From Candidatus Obscuribacterales bacterium (GTDB lineage Bacteria; Cyanobacteriota; Vampirovibrionia; Obscuribacterales; Obscuribacteraceae), in NCBI GenBank assembly GCA_020634035.1, contig JACKCM010000003.1, positions 434,001-498,000 on the forward strand: a DNA stretch of 64,000 nucleotides, written 5' to 3'. A program made the position numbers and the translations under genes. Below, in pieces: positions 7,819-16,504 of the stretch; position 1 is the first letter of the stretch; each line of letters begins with the position of its first letter. The notes under the pieces are model-generated. The model had not been told where the DNA came from and ran no database searches. It saw nothing but the letters and a program-made list of their open reading frames with translations.

Positions 7819-10671
7819 CTAGCCCGAGCGCATCACTTCTGCTTCGGTCGTAGACACCTTCTGGGCGATCAACTTCTTCAAGCCAGGATAGTTCTCCAGT
7901 TCCGGGTCCTCTTTGACAATAGCAATCGCAGTATTGCGCGCGTCCTCAAGAATTTTGGCATCTTGCACCAGATCCGCCAGCACCAGATCCGGTAGCCCGC
8001 TCTGTTTGAAGCCCATGAACTCTCCCGGTCCCCGAATTTCCAAATCCTTCTCCGCAACCACGAAACCATCGGTCGTCAGGGTAAGGATCTCCAGCCGCTC
8101 TCTGGTCGACTGAGACTTCGAATCAGAGACAAGGAAACAATAAGACTGATCGCCACCCCGGCCGACCCGTCCCCTCAGCTGGTGAAGCTGGGCAAGCCCG
8201 AAACGGTCTGCGTTCTCGATGATCATGATAGTCGAGTTCGGCACATCGACTCCGACCTCGATAACCGTCGTCGATACCAGAACGTGATACTCCCCATCGC
8301 GAAACTGCTCCATGACCTCGTCTTTCTCTTTCGGCTTGAGCTTGCCGTGCATCAAACCGAACTTGAGCTTCGGAAACTTCTTCACCAGTTTCTCGAACTC
8401 AGCGGTGGCAGCTTTGGCAGAAAGGCTCTCCGATTCATCGATGAGCGGAAATACGATATAAACCTGCCGCCCGGACTCCACTTCTTTGAGGACAAAGTCC
8501 CACATCTCTCTCTTTTGAGAGGGACGCAGCAAAGATGTTTTGATCGGCTTACGACCCGGCGGCAGCTCATCAATCTCAGACACGTCCAGGTCACCATGCA
8601 TTGTCATAGCGAGCGTCCGCGGAATGGGGGTTGCGGTCATGGTCAGAAGTTCGGGACTCTGGCTCTTCGCCTTCAGACGCGCCCTCTGTTTGACACCAAA
8701 ACGATGTTGTTCGTCGATGATAATCAGCCCGAGATTATTAAACTCGACTTTGTCTTCGATGAGTGCGTGTGTCCCAACGGCGATATGAACCTGCCCCGAC
8801 AGAATCTCTTGATGAATCTCTCTACGCTGCTTGACGCCCTGTTTTCCGAGCACAAGGGCACACCGCAAACCAAGCGGCGTCAGCAGACGTTGAAACTGCC
8901 GGTAGTGCTGTTCTGCCAGTATCTCCGTCGGCGCCATCATCGCACCCTGGAAACCATTTTCGATAGCCACTAAAAAAGCCATCAGCGCGACCACAGTTTT
9001 ACCGGAGCCCACATCCCCTTGAACCAGCCGATGCATAGACTTGGCAGAGGAGAGATCTCGCGAGATTTCGCGAAAGACTCTCTCTTGCGCACCAGTCAAT
9101 GTAAACGGCAGAGACTCTTTGAGCTTTGCCACCAGACCGTCACTCTTGCATTCCATCTCAAGCGCTGTTTCAGTCTGATCGAACTTATAGCGACGATGAG
9201 CCAATTGAAGTTGTATTCCGAACAACTCATCAAAAACGAGCCTGCGCCTCGCTTCGTCCTTGGTCTCAATATCGTCTGGAAAATGGATAGTCCTGAGCGC
9301 ATCTTTGAAGCGCATCAAATTGAGCTGCGAAAGAACAAAATCCGGAAGCGGATCTTTTAGACCACGATCATACTTTTCGAGAGCGTTGTGAATAACTGTG
9401 CGCAAATGCCTGAGAGAAAGTCCCTCGGTAAGCGGATAGACAGGGACCAATCTTCCGGCGTGCAAGCTGGTGCGACTGTCCTCGGCCTGGTCAGAAAGCA
9501 ATCCCAGCACCTCGACCTCAGCGTTCTTCAATTGAAAGCGCTTGGAAAAACGATCTCTTTCGACCACACCAGAAGCCATTACCTGGGCGCCTTTAGGAAA
9601 TTGCTGCTTGTATCTCTCCAGAAGATATTTATTGGATTTGCCGCCCACAAAACGAGTGATGCCGACACTACCGGTGCCATCAGCAATGAGAACGGTCATA
9701 ACCGAAACAGATCTTTTCTTAGACTGAAACGCACTCACAGACTGAATTGTGCCAAAAATACTTACTTCTTGATCTTCTTCGAGGTCACAGATTTTCAAGC
9801 GATTCTGAAAATCCAGATGCCTCCGCGGATAGTGCTTGAGCAGATCCATAACAGTATGAATGCCGACCTTGGCCAGGGTGCCGGACATCTTCGGTCCAAC
9901 CCCTTTGACGTATTGAACATCGACGGCAGCAGGATCATCGATGGAATCACGACCACCGCCTGGAGCGGCAGATGCGGTAGATGGACCCTGGACAGCAGGT
10001 CTGGTGGAAGAATATGAGGAAGTTGAGGAAGACCGAGAAGAAGATGATGACGATGATGACGACGAGGTAGTTGTTGATGCAACAGAGGATGCGGCTGAAG
10101 CAGCTGCAGAAGCGGTTGAAACAGCGGTTGAAGTACTCGTGGCAGCTGGGGCAGCCGAGCCCGCGGAGGCTATTGAAACATCCGAGATCGCAGGAGCGGA
10201 ACCGGAAGCCGCTGTAGACGAAGATTTAGCAGCAGCAAAATACTCATCACTGCCACCTTCCATGACCCCATTGGCGTACTGAATCGAGTCTTGCTCCACA
10301 GACGATGCAGCCACCGCCGGCGAAGTTACATCTTCCTCCAGCCGCCCCAGCGTCCATCCCATGCCCCGATTATATGCCGCAAGCAGCTCATCGGCTCTTC
10401 TGACGATGGAAATGCGCGTCGCTACATCTGTATTAGGATACTGCCGAAACAAGCCTCTCAGGGTCATCCAGATGGATTCCAGGGGATATTTTCGACAGAG
10501 ACGCGCCGAACTCTGGCGCATAAACTGAGAAAAGGTGGAACGCTTGCCATGAAAGTCCGAATAGCGAGAGCGACGCTCGATATCGAGCGCCTTAACCATG
10601 GCTTTCACGGCGTCTTCTTTGGTCTTCTGGCTATTGCCGTCCCGGGTCACCGATGACACAGGTTTCACCAC
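7819..10671 (-). CDS. recG: ATP-dependent DNA helicase RecG, with long N-terminal extension and Ser-rich linker
   Basis: RecG remodels stalled replication forks and Holliday junctions. All family landmarks are present: a helix-hairpin-helix-like start of the wedge (VKGVGPKMSGTLAKVGI, ~residue 255), an OB-fold wedge (DFQNRLKI onward), Walker A GDVGSGKT (~550), DEQH box (~650), TATPIPRTLAMT, and the RecG C-terminal block with QLRGRVGRG. At 950 residues it is well above the ~690 of E. coli RecG. The excess is an N-terminal helical region (residues ~20-125) resembling extensions I recall in cyanobacterial/plant RecG, joined by a Ser/Thr/Ala-rich linker at ~147-237 that includes a run of about ten serines. 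The start is GTG at 10671 or the next GTG; an ATG at codon 24 is an alternative. Confidence 0.95.
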   Translation of the reverse strand: MVKPVSSVTRDGNSQKTKEDAVKAMVKALDIERRSRYSDFHGKRSTFSQFMRQSSARLCRKYPLESIWMTLRGLFRQYPNTDVATRISIVRRADELLAAYNRGMGWTLGRLEEDVTSPAVAASSVEQDSIQYANGVMEGGSDEYFAAAKSSSTAASGSAPAISDVSIASAGSAAPAATSTSTAVSTASAAASAASSVASTTTSSSSSSSSSSRSSSTSSYSSTRPAVQGPSTASAAPGGGRDSIDDPAAVDVQYVKGVGPKMSGTLAKVGIHTVMDLLKHYPRRHLDFQNRLKICDLEEDQEVSIFGTIQSVSAFQSKKRSVSVMTVLIADGTGSVGITRFVGGKSNKYLLERYKQQFPKGAQVMASGVVERDRFSKRFQLKNAEVEVLGLLSDQAEDSRTSLHAGRLVPVYPLTEGLSLRHLRTVIHNALEKYDRGLKDPLPDFVLSQLNLMRFKDALRTIHFPDDIETKDEARRRLVFDELFGIQLQLAHRRYKFDQTETALEMECKSDGLVAKLKESLPFTLTGAQERVFREISRDLSSAKSMHRLVQGDVGSGKTVVALMAFLVAIENGFQGAMMAPTEILAEQHYRQFQRLLTPLGLRCALVLGKQGVKQRREIHQEILSGQVHIAVGTHALIEDKVEFNNLGLIIIDEQHRFGVKQRARLKAKSQSPELLTMTATPIPRTLAMTMHGDLDVSEIDELPPGRKPIKTSLLRPSQKREMWDFVLKEVESGRQVYIVFPLIDESESLSAKAATAEFEKLVKKFPKLKFGLMHGKLKPKEKDEVMEQFRDGEYHVLVSTTVIEVGVDVPNSTIMIIENADRFGLAQLHQLRGRVGRGGDQSYCFLVSDSKSQSTRERLEILTLTTDGFVVAEKDLEIRGPGEFMGFKQSGLPDLVLADLVQDAKILEDARNTAIAIVKEDPELENYPGLKKLIAQKVSTTEAEVMRSG

Positions 10672-10853
10672 CTATAACTGCTGGAAATAGACTAAAAGAA
10701 ATGCCCAAAGAAAGCCATTAGATCGCACACAGGTTGGCACCCCACAACATAAGAATGCTTGCAGACAGCGCATATCGACTGGATAGCTTTCAGGATCCTC
10801 TTCTCGGAGACCTGAACGCGACCTGGTTTGCTAGATTCGAAAAGTTAGTAAGG

Positions 10854-11432
10854 TTATTGAAGACGGTTGAGGATCAATTTACTGATCGCTTTAAGCGTCG
10901 CGAATACGCCGAGCCCTTCAGAAGCAACCGCTTCGAAACTCGGTATCTGGCGCTGGTTCAACTCACGCTCCATACGCTCGATAGGCATAGCGTTGGCAAG
11001 GTCGCGCTTGTTGTACTGCAGAACCCACGGAATGTTATCGAGAGTAAGGCTATACTCGGCAAGGTTTTCGATCATGTTCTGAAGAGAGTCGATGTTGTCT
11101 TTCGATCTCATGACATCAGAGTCAGCTACGAAGATAATGCCGTCAACACCGTTCAGAATGAGCTTACGGCTGGCGTTATACTCGACCTGACCGGGAACCG
11201 TATATAGAGAGAAGCGGGTCTTAAAGCCCTGAACACTACCGAGGTCCAGAGGCAGGAAGTCGAAGAAGAGAGTTCTTTCAGTCTCTGTTGCCAAACTGAT
11301 CAGCTCACCTCTAGTGGTAGGCGCAAGCTGACTGTGGATATATTTCAAATTAGTAGTTTTGCCACCAAGACCGGTGCCGTAGTAAACGATTTTGCAGTTA
11401 ATCTCTCGTGCCGCGTAGTTTACGAGTGCCAT
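10854..11432 (-). CDS. MglA-type small Ras-like GTPase (copy 1)
   Basis: 192 residues, the length of MglA-family GTPases, which in Myxococcus and other bacteria set cell polarity and motility. Seen: P-loop GTGLGGKTT at 19-27, the family-typical switch II TVPGQ at 78-82 (replacing D-x-x-G), and G4 NKRD at 141-144. It is closely similar along its whole length to the second copy at 57231-57818; both keep LATETERTLFFDF and EGLGVFATLKA. No Roadblock/LC7 (MglB-like) regulator is next to it. The gene stands alone, divergent from rpmB with a 539-bp gap and 182 bp from recG. Family assignment is firm; the cellular process is unknown. Confidence 0.92.
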   Translation of the reverse strand: MALVNYAAREINCKIVYYGTGLGGKTTNLKYIHSQLAPTTRGELISLATETERTLFFDFLPLDLGSVQGFKTRFSLYTVPGQVEYNASRKLILNGVDGIIFVADSDVMRSKDNIDSLQNMIENLAEYSLTLDNIPWVLQYNKRDLANAMPIERMERELNQRQIPSFEAVASEGLGVFATLKAISKLILNRLQ

Positions 11433-11778
11433 GCTGGTTTCCTAACTCGCCTCTGTACCGATTAGCTTTCGACTTTATGTCTCATTCGCTTACTTGCCGC
11501 TACTGCCACTTGCGGCTCCGATGAACATCGTGAAATTGATACCAAGATTCTAAACCGAATGGAATGGTATTTCCATACGTTGCAGCAATCGATTTACTAA
11601 ACTCTGCTTTTAACAGAACATGCGCCAGGATTCACTTATCGGATTTCATTGACAAGAGAGCCTGACAACACTCATCTCTCGATCCCCACCAGAATTAGCC
11701 TACCACGTATCGAGAATTCTTGTGGATTTATTGTTTCTATTTATTCATCTCAGGCATTACATTTGACAACATTTCCTT

Positions 11779-11806
11779 TTGAAGTATTCATCGTACATGC
11801 TAAAAT
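11779..11806 (+). promoter_or_regulatory. Candidate sigma70-type promoter of rpmB
   Basis: -35 TTGAAG at 11779-11784, a 16-bp spacer, and -10 TAAAAT at 11801-11806 preceded by TGC, which makes an extended -10 element. It would give a 5' leader of about 160 nt. A TTGACA at 11763-11768 is an alternative -35, but the best -10 for it is poor. Confidence 0.45.
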
Positions 11807-11903
11807 GCACCCTTTGTCAGCCTGGTTGGCACCTGATGCCATCGAACGAGGCGAGGCAAGGGGCGAATTCCGCAACCGATTCTTATCGGACGGATAACCC
11901 AAT

Positions 11904-11929
11904 ATTCGAGTGATTTACCTCACCCGAAT
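11904..11929 (+). promoter_or_regulatory. Imperfect hairpin in the rpmB 5' leader
   Basis: ATTCGAGTGA and TCACCCGAAT form a 10-bp stem with one A-C mismatch around a TTTACC loop, 42 nt before the rpmB start. No T-run follows, so it is not a standard terminator. It could be an autoregulatory site for a ribosomal protein, but that is conjecture. Confidence 0.3.
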
Positions 11930-11971
11930 GTCCCAGATATCCCTAAGCGAACCTAATGGAAGGCTTCAATC

Positions 11972-12175
11972 ATGGCTAAACGTTGTGAAGTCTGTGGCAA
12001 AGGTCCAAGAACCGGTTTGAACTACACCTTCTTGCGATCCCACTGGAACCCACATAACAAGCGGAGATGGCTCCCGAACCTACAATCGGTGAAAGCCAGA
12101 ATCAACAATACCGTCAAGCGGATGAAGGTCTGCACTTCTTGCATCAAGAAGGGCAAAATCGCCAGAGCTCTATAA
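11972..12175 (+). CDS. rpmB: 50S ribosomal protein bL28 (zinc-binding form)
   Basis: 67 residues beginning MAKRCEVCGKGPRTGLNYT, a typical bL28 of the large ribosomal subunit. Two Cys pairs (CEVC near the N-terminus, CTSC near the C-terminus) make this the zinc-ribbon (C+) form. Start ATG with a GGAAGG ribosome binding site about 11 bases upstream. It stands alone between a divergent GTPase gene and a strong terminator; bL28 genes are often monocistronic or paired with bL33, which is not seen here. Confidence 0.96.
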   Translation: MAKRCEVCGKGPRTGLNYTFLRSHWNPHNKRRWLPNLQSVKARINNTVKRMKVCTSCIKKGKIARAL

Positions 12176-12226
12176 CTCTCGGCGAGCCCTCACTTACCAG
12201 CTTGCGTTTTAAAAAGACTTCGATAG

Positions 12227-12254
12227 ACCACGTCCTTCGGCGTGGTTTATTTTG
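12227..12254 (+). terminator. Rho-independent terminator after rpmB
   Basis: ACCACG at 12227-12232 pairs with CGTGGT at 12241-12246 around TCCTTCGG (the inner CC/GG can pair to leave a UUC loop), followed by the T-rich run TTATTTTG. It lies 51 bp after the rpmB stop and before the convergent hslO stop. Confidence 0.8.
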
Positions 12255-12285
12255 TTCTCGTAAACAAATTGAAAGTTAATCACTA

Positions 12286-13158
12286 TTAAGATCTAGCCAG
12301 GTCCAGCAGGCTTTCGCGCCCTACATAGTAGAACTCGTTGCAGAAATGACACCGCCCTTCAGCCTGACCATCCTCCTCGGCCATTGAGAGAATCTCGGTC
12401 TTGGGCAGTATTTTCAAAGCTTCCACAAAGCGCTCTTTAGAACACTTGCAATAGAACTGCACCGGCTCGACATCCGTGAGGATGTGCACATCGAATCCGG
12501 TGAGAATGCGCTTGAGAATGTCCTCCAGTCCCATGCCGCGTCGCATCAAAAAGGTGAAGGTACCGAAGGTGGTTATATTGTTCTCGATCTGGCAGATAGT
12601 CTCTTCGGTGTGATCCGGCAGAAGCTGGATGATAAGACCGCCGGCGGCTTCGACTCCGGTCTTGGAGACATGCACACCTACGACAACTATCGAGCCGGTC
12701 TGATCAGAGCTGACCAGAAAGCGATTGACGTCCTCGCCCACTTCACCGGTGGCAAGCTCGACCATAGAAGAGTAAGGTCTGCCGAAGCCATGATCGACCA
12801 TCACATGCATGAAGCCAGAATTGCCGATGGCGGCCCCAACATCAAAATTCCCCAGGGAGTTCAAAGGCAACTCAACCTGGGGATTATCAACATATCCTCT
12901 TACTTTGCCGTTGGGCTGGGCATCGACCAGAATACGACCGAGGGGACCATTGCCCTGAAACTTCAAGGCGACCTGGCCTTGCCTGGTCATCAAGGAAGCC
13001 AGTAGAAGACCCGAGGTCATCACGCGACCCAGAGCCGCAGTGGCTGTGTAAGAGAGTTCATGTCTCTCTCTGGCGCAAGCAACAGCCTTGGTGGTAGTAG
13101 CGATGACAGCCCTGATGCTTCCGTCGGCGGTCATTGCCTTCAAAATTCCGTCTTCCAT
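12286..13158 (-). CDS. hslO: Hsp33 redox-regulated holdase chaperone
   Basis: 290 residues, the usual Hsp33 length. Under oxidative stress Hsp33 loses zinc, forms disulfides and binds unfolding proteins in the cytoplasm. Seen: the N-terminal domain (TTKAVACARERHELSYTATAALGR, paraphrased; residues ~22-45), the GPLGRILVDA and GYVDNP segments, and the C-terminal zinc/redox centre with C-x-C near residue 236 (CKC) and C-x-x-C near 269 (CHFC). All four cysteines are present, so the redox switch should work. It is the third gene of a leftward run prfA-prmC-hslO with a 58-bp gap to prmC. Confidence 0.96.
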   Translation of the reverse strand: MEDGILKAMTADGSIRAVIATTTKAVACARERHELSYTATAALGRVMTSGLLLASLMTRQGQVALKFQGNGPLGRILVDAQPNGKVRGYVDNPQVELPLNSLGNFDVGAAIGNSGFMHVMVDHGFGRPYSSMVELATGEVGEDVNRFLVSSDQTGSIVVVGVHVSKTGVEAAGGLIIQLLPDHTEETICQIENNITTFGTFTFLMRRGMGLEDILKRILTGFDVHILTDVEPVQFYCKCSKERFVEALKILPKTEILSMAEEDGQAEGRCHFCNEFYYVGRESLLDLARS

Positions 13159-13216
13159 TGACCCCTCTGAACTGTCTCTCTATCAACAATTTTAACAGTT
13201 GCTAAGGTTTTGACAA

Positions 13217-14113
13217 CTATTTTTTCATCCAGGACCCGCTGACGACGCGAGAAATTCCGTTGACATCCCTCTGGCAATTCAACGATCCCCAGCCGGCCTC
13301 CTTAAAAATCTCCTGCACTTTATCCGCCTGCTTGTCACCGACCTCCACTGCCATGTAACCACCGGCGAGATCAATCATCTTCGGAATAGTGGTACTGAGC
13401 TTCCTGTAGAACCGCAATCCATCAGGATCTCGGCCGAATAGCGCTTCATGGGGTTCATACTCCACCACCTCCGGTTCCAGGCTCTCTTTTTCAGATAGTG
13501 GAATGTAAGGAGGGTTGCAAATCACCAGATCAAAGCGTTCATCAAGAAGCCACCATAGCCCCTCATGCTTCAAATTAATCCTCTTCAAAACCTTATGCTG
13601 CCTGGCATTCTCCAGGGTGATTGAAAGGGCATCCTCAGAAATATCGGTGCCGGTCAATCTGGTGCGTGGCATTTTTTTCAAAAGACTTACCGAAAGCGCC
13701 CCGGATCCGACACCAACTTCGAGCACCTTGATGACAGGCCGATCTCCCAGTTTGCCGCAAAGCCTCAAGGCTTCCTCCAGCAGGGTTTCGGTATCGGTTC
13801 TAGGAATGAAAACGCCATGCTTGACCTTGAATTTGAAGCCGGCAAAATCGGCCACTTCAAGACAATATTGAATCGGCATACGCGCCTGGCGCTGCAAAAT
13901 GTATCGCTCCATTTTCGCAGTCTGCCGGTCGGTTATCGGAATGTCGGCACAAACCAGTTGTTGAGAGCGATTCATTCCACTGACATGCTCCACAATCATC
14001 TCGGCTTCCACAGAAGCTTCCCCCTTTTCGATACCAAAGGAGGTGAGAATAAACACCATCTGCTTTTTTAGATCCCGGAGCTTCACTCCCCGGGTCAGAC
14101 GCATATCGCTCAT
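13217..14113 (-). CDS. prmC: Peptide chain release factor N5-glutamine methyltransferase PrmC
   Basis: It methylates the glutamine of the GGQ motif in RF1/RF2 using S-adenosylmethionine. Seen: an N-terminal helical domain, the SAM-binding GVGSGALSVSLL segment, and the catalytic NPPYIP motif near residue 198. The length of 298 fits the family. It lies 75 bp downstream of prfA, its substrate gene, in the common prfA-prmC order. Start ATG at 14113 (MSDMRLTRG); the second ATG at codon 4 is also possible. Confidence 0.96.
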   Translation of the reverse strand: MSDMRLTRGVKLRDLKKQMVFILTSFGIEKGEASVEAEMIVEHVSGMNRSQQLVCADIPITDRQTAKMERYILQRQARMPIQYCLEVADFAGFKFKVKHGVFIPRTDTETLLEEALRLCGKLGDRPVIKVLEVGVGSGALSVSLLKKMPRTRLTGTDISEDALSITLENARQHKVLKRINLKHEGLWWLLDERFDLVICNPPYIPLSEKESLEPEVVEYEPHEALFGRDPDGLRFYRKLSTTIPKMIDLAGGYMAVEVGDKQADKVQEIFKEAGWGSLNCQRDVNGISRVVSGSWMKK

Positions 14114-14188
14114 GTATACGATTCTATCAATTCTTTAGAAGCAAGACCAAACCGGCATTTGCGGCATTCGAACAGACTATCGAATCGG

Positions 14189-15268
14189 CTAGACAGCCAG
14201 CCCCTCTTTCAACTTCTGCTCTTGTTCCATCAGGGTCAGAGAATCGATCAATTTGGTCAGATCCCCTTCCATCACCTGCTGCAACGAAAAGTTCTGACCC
14301 AGCCTGTGGTCCGTGACACGGTTATCTTTATAGTTGTAGGTGCGTATCTTCTCTGATCTGTCCCCGGAGCCGACCTGGGACTTGCGCTGTTCATAAATTG
14401 CTTGTTGCTGCTCTTCCAGCTTGATTTTATATAGCTTGGTCCGAAGAATATTTTTGGCGCGCTCTTTGTTCTGAAGCTGGCTGCGCTCCTCGGTGCAGTG
14501 CACCTGGATACCGCTCGGTTTGTGCAGAATGCGCACAGCCGTCTCTACTTTGTTGACGTTTTGACCGCCCGCACCACCGGATCGCATGGTCGAAATTTCC
14601 AGGTCTTTCTCGTCGAGTTCGACGTCTATCTCGTCAGCCTCGGGCATAACCGCCACTGTCGCTGTCGAAGTGTGAACCCTGCCTGACGATTCGGTCTGGG
14701 GCACGCGCTGAACCCGATGAACCCCGGATTCGAATTTGAATTTGCTATAGGCTCCGTCGGCTTTGACGCTGACGATTACCTCTTTATAGCCGCCGATTCC
14801 TATCTCGCTGGCGCTTTCTATGGTCCATTTCCATCCGAGAGTGTCTGCGTATTTCGAATACATGCGCAGCAGATCACCTGCGAAAATCGAAGCCTCGTCA
14901 CCACCGGCGCCGGCTCGGATCTCGATCATGATGTCCTTGTCATCGCTGGGGTCCCTGGGAAGAAGCAGAATCTTCAACTCTTCCCTCAGGTTGTCGTCTT
15001 TTTTTCGAGCCTGGGCAAGTTCGCTCTCGAAGTTGATGCGCTCTTCTTGATCCTGGGTCTCGCGAATTTGCTCCAGCCAGAACTCGATATCTTCCTGGAC
15101 CTGCTTCCAGCTGTTGTAAGCATCTACCGTAGGCTTCAACTGCTTGAGAATACGAGAGAGACTCTTGACCTTGTCTATGTCGGTAGCCACAGCCGGATCG
15201 GCAAGCTGCTTCTCGACGTCAAGAAACGTCTTTTCTATCTCTTCCAGCTTTTCTGCAAGATGCTCCAT
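14189..15268 (-). CDS. prfA: Peptide chain release factor 1
   Basis: Release factor 1 reads UAA and UAG and triggers peptidyl-tRNA hydrolysis. Seen: the GGQ tripeptide at about 234-236 within GGAGGQNVNKVETAVR, and the RF1 type of codon-recognition segment VPQTESSGRVHTSTATVAV (the P-x-T motif is here P-Q-T), which distinguishes it from RF2. 359 residues is the standard length. It heads the leftward run with prmC and hslO. tRNA-Ser lies 48 bp upstream in the same orientation. Confidence 0.97.
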   Translation of the reverse strand: MEHLAEKLEEIEKTFLDVEKQLADPAVATDIDKVKSLSRILKQLKPTVDAYNSWKQVQEDIEFWLEQIRETQDQEERINFESELAQARKKDDNLREELKILLLPRDPSDDKDIMIEIRAGAGGDEASIFAGDLLRMYSKYADTLGWKWTIESASEIGIGGYKEVIVSVKADGAYSKFKFESGVHRVQRVPQTESSGRVHTSTATVAVMPEADEIDVELDEKDLEISTMRSGGAGGQNVNKVETAVRILHKPSGIQVHCTEERSQLQNKERAKNILRTKLYKIKLEEQQQAIYEQRKSQVGSGDRSEKIRTYNYKDNRVTDHRLGQNFSLQQVMEGDLTKLIDSLTLMEQEQKLKEGLAV

Positions 15269-15316
15269 GTCTAAAAACTAGACTCCGGGAAATATGGCCA
15301 TGCCGTATAAAAGATT

Positions 15317-15403
15317 CGGAGAGGGTGGGATTCGAACCCACGCTGCGTTTTTGCGCAGACAGTCTTTCCAGGACTGCACGATCGACCACTCTGACACCTC
15401 TCC
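15317..15403 (-). tRNA. tRNA-Ser (anticodon GGA)
   Basis: The 87-nt sequence on the minus strand folds as a class II tRNA: acceptor GGAGAGG pairs with CCTCTCC and is followed by discriminator G. The anticodon stem CAGTC/GACTG encloses CTGGAAA, giving anticodon GGA (codons UCC/UCU). A long variable arm TGCGCAAAAACGCA and a T-arm GTGGGTTCGAATCCCAC are present. CCA is not encoded. Confidence 0.95.
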
Positions 15404-15487
15404 AGGGTGGAGCAGCCATTATAAACGAATAGCCTTAAGCTCACCACCGGATCGGTCGAGGATGTTTCTAACAGTTTAGATTTCTGC

Positions 15488-16303
15488 TCAGGACGCCGAA
15501 GGAGTCAACTTTACACGGCGAGACCCGCCCTCAATTATCGGAAGAAAATCCGGAGCGCTCAAGCTGGCTCCGCCGACCAGACTGCCGTCGATATGGGGCA
15601 GTTCGAGCTGCTCGTCCACATTAGAGGCTTTGACGCTGCCGCCGTAAAGGATTGGAATAGTCTCACCGATTTTGGATTTGCTGCCGGCTTCGGTAGCGAA
15701 GAAATCGTTAACAGTAGAACGAATCGATTCGGCAACACGATTTGCCTCGGTGGCTTCGCAGGTTTTACCCGTACCAATGGCCCAGACAGGCTCGTAGGCT
15801 ATTACCAGGGTGTCGATATCGGCTTCGGTTAGACCTTCTAGAGCGGCTGCCACTTGTCTTCTAACCACCGAATCGGTCAAGCCGCTCTCTCTTTCGTCCA
15901 GAGATTCTCCGACACAGACGATAGGCACAAGTCCGTGCTCCAGGGCTGCTTTCAGCTTGAGATTGACGGTTGAATTCGTCTCTCCGAAAAATTGCCGTCT
16001 CTCCGAATGGCCGAGGATGACATGGGTTACACCCATTTTAGAAAGCATGATCGGAGAGATTTCGCCGGTGAAGGCGCCTTCGTTGCGATAGTCCATGTTC
16101 TGGGCTCCGACCTTGACGCTGCTGCCCCGGGTAGCGTCCACCACGGCTGCCAGCGCCGTGAATGGCGGACAGAGAACCACTTCAGGAAGATCGCTCTTTC
16201 CTTCGACACCTTTGACCACCGCAGAAGCCAGCTCGGCTGCTTCCTCATGGGTCTTATGCATTTTCCAGTTACCGGCAATAATGGTCTTTCTATCAGAGCT
16301 CAC
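15488..16303 (-). CDS. tpiA: Triosephosphate isomerase
   Basis: Interconverts dihydroxyacetone phosphate and glyceraldehyde 3-phosphate in glycolysis/gluconeogenesis. Seen: GNWKMHKT at the N-terminus, LGHSERRQFFGE with the catalytic His near 98, the AYEPVWAIGTGKT signature with the catalytic Glu near 170, and the phosphate-binding ILYGGSVKASN and GSLVGGASL loops. I place the start at GTG 16303 (VSSDRKTII), which has an AAGGGGGG ribosome binding site about 8 bases upstream; the frame continues to an ATG at 16366, but those 21 residues are not typical of the family. The gene is monocistronic, with tRNA-Ser downstream. Confidence 0.96.
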   Translation of the reverse strand: MSSDRKTIIAGNWKMHKTHEEAAELASAVVKGVEGKSDLPEVVLCPPFTALAAVVDATRGSSVKVGAQNMDYRNEGAFTGEISPIMLSKMGVTHVILGHSERRQFFGETNSTVNLKLKAALEHGLVPIVCVGESLDERESGLTDSVVRRQVAAALEGLTEADIDTLVIAYEPVWAIGTGKTCEATEANRVAESIRSTVNDFFATEAGSKSKIGETIPILYGGSVKASNVDEQLELPHIDGSLVGGASLSAPDFLPIIEGGSRRVKLTPSAS

Positions 16304-16504
16304 GTCGGATCCCCCCTTACTAGGCGAATGGCAAAAGGCGGTCAGGGCGCCTCGAAACATCTGCAAATTCTAACCGATAAATTCGGGTAATCTGCCGATC
16401 TGTGCCATCGTGCCCTAAAATCTTATCGGTCTTCCTTAAAGGTAGTATCGTTCTTTACAATAAGAGACCGGATTACAGATAGCTATATAAAGAAGAAGGC
16501 ATCA

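Larger units (their letters stand above)
11433..11971. other. 539-bp divergent intergenic region upstream of rpmB
   Basis: It separates the MglA-like gene (minus) from rpmB (plus). It holds a good candidate rpmB promoter at 11779-11806, a leader of about 160 nt, and an imperfect hairpin at 11904-11929. An 82-codon open frame at 11649-11897 has no homologue-like features and ends inside the leader; I do not call it a gene. Confidence 0.5.

Noticed and set aside
8182..8973. 263-codon plus-strand frame over recG
   Set aside because: It is antisense to the recG helicase motifs, which are certain.
9941..10282. 113-codon acidic plus-strand frame
   Set aside because: It is the complement of the Ser/Ala-rich linker in recG.
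11649..11897. 82-codon frame upstream of rpmB
   Set aside because: It spans the likely promoter and leader of rpmB and has no ribosome binding site or family features.
15219..15419. 66-codon minus-strand frame overlapping tRNA-Ser
   Set aside because: It reads through the tRNA gene and the prfA start; not a gene.
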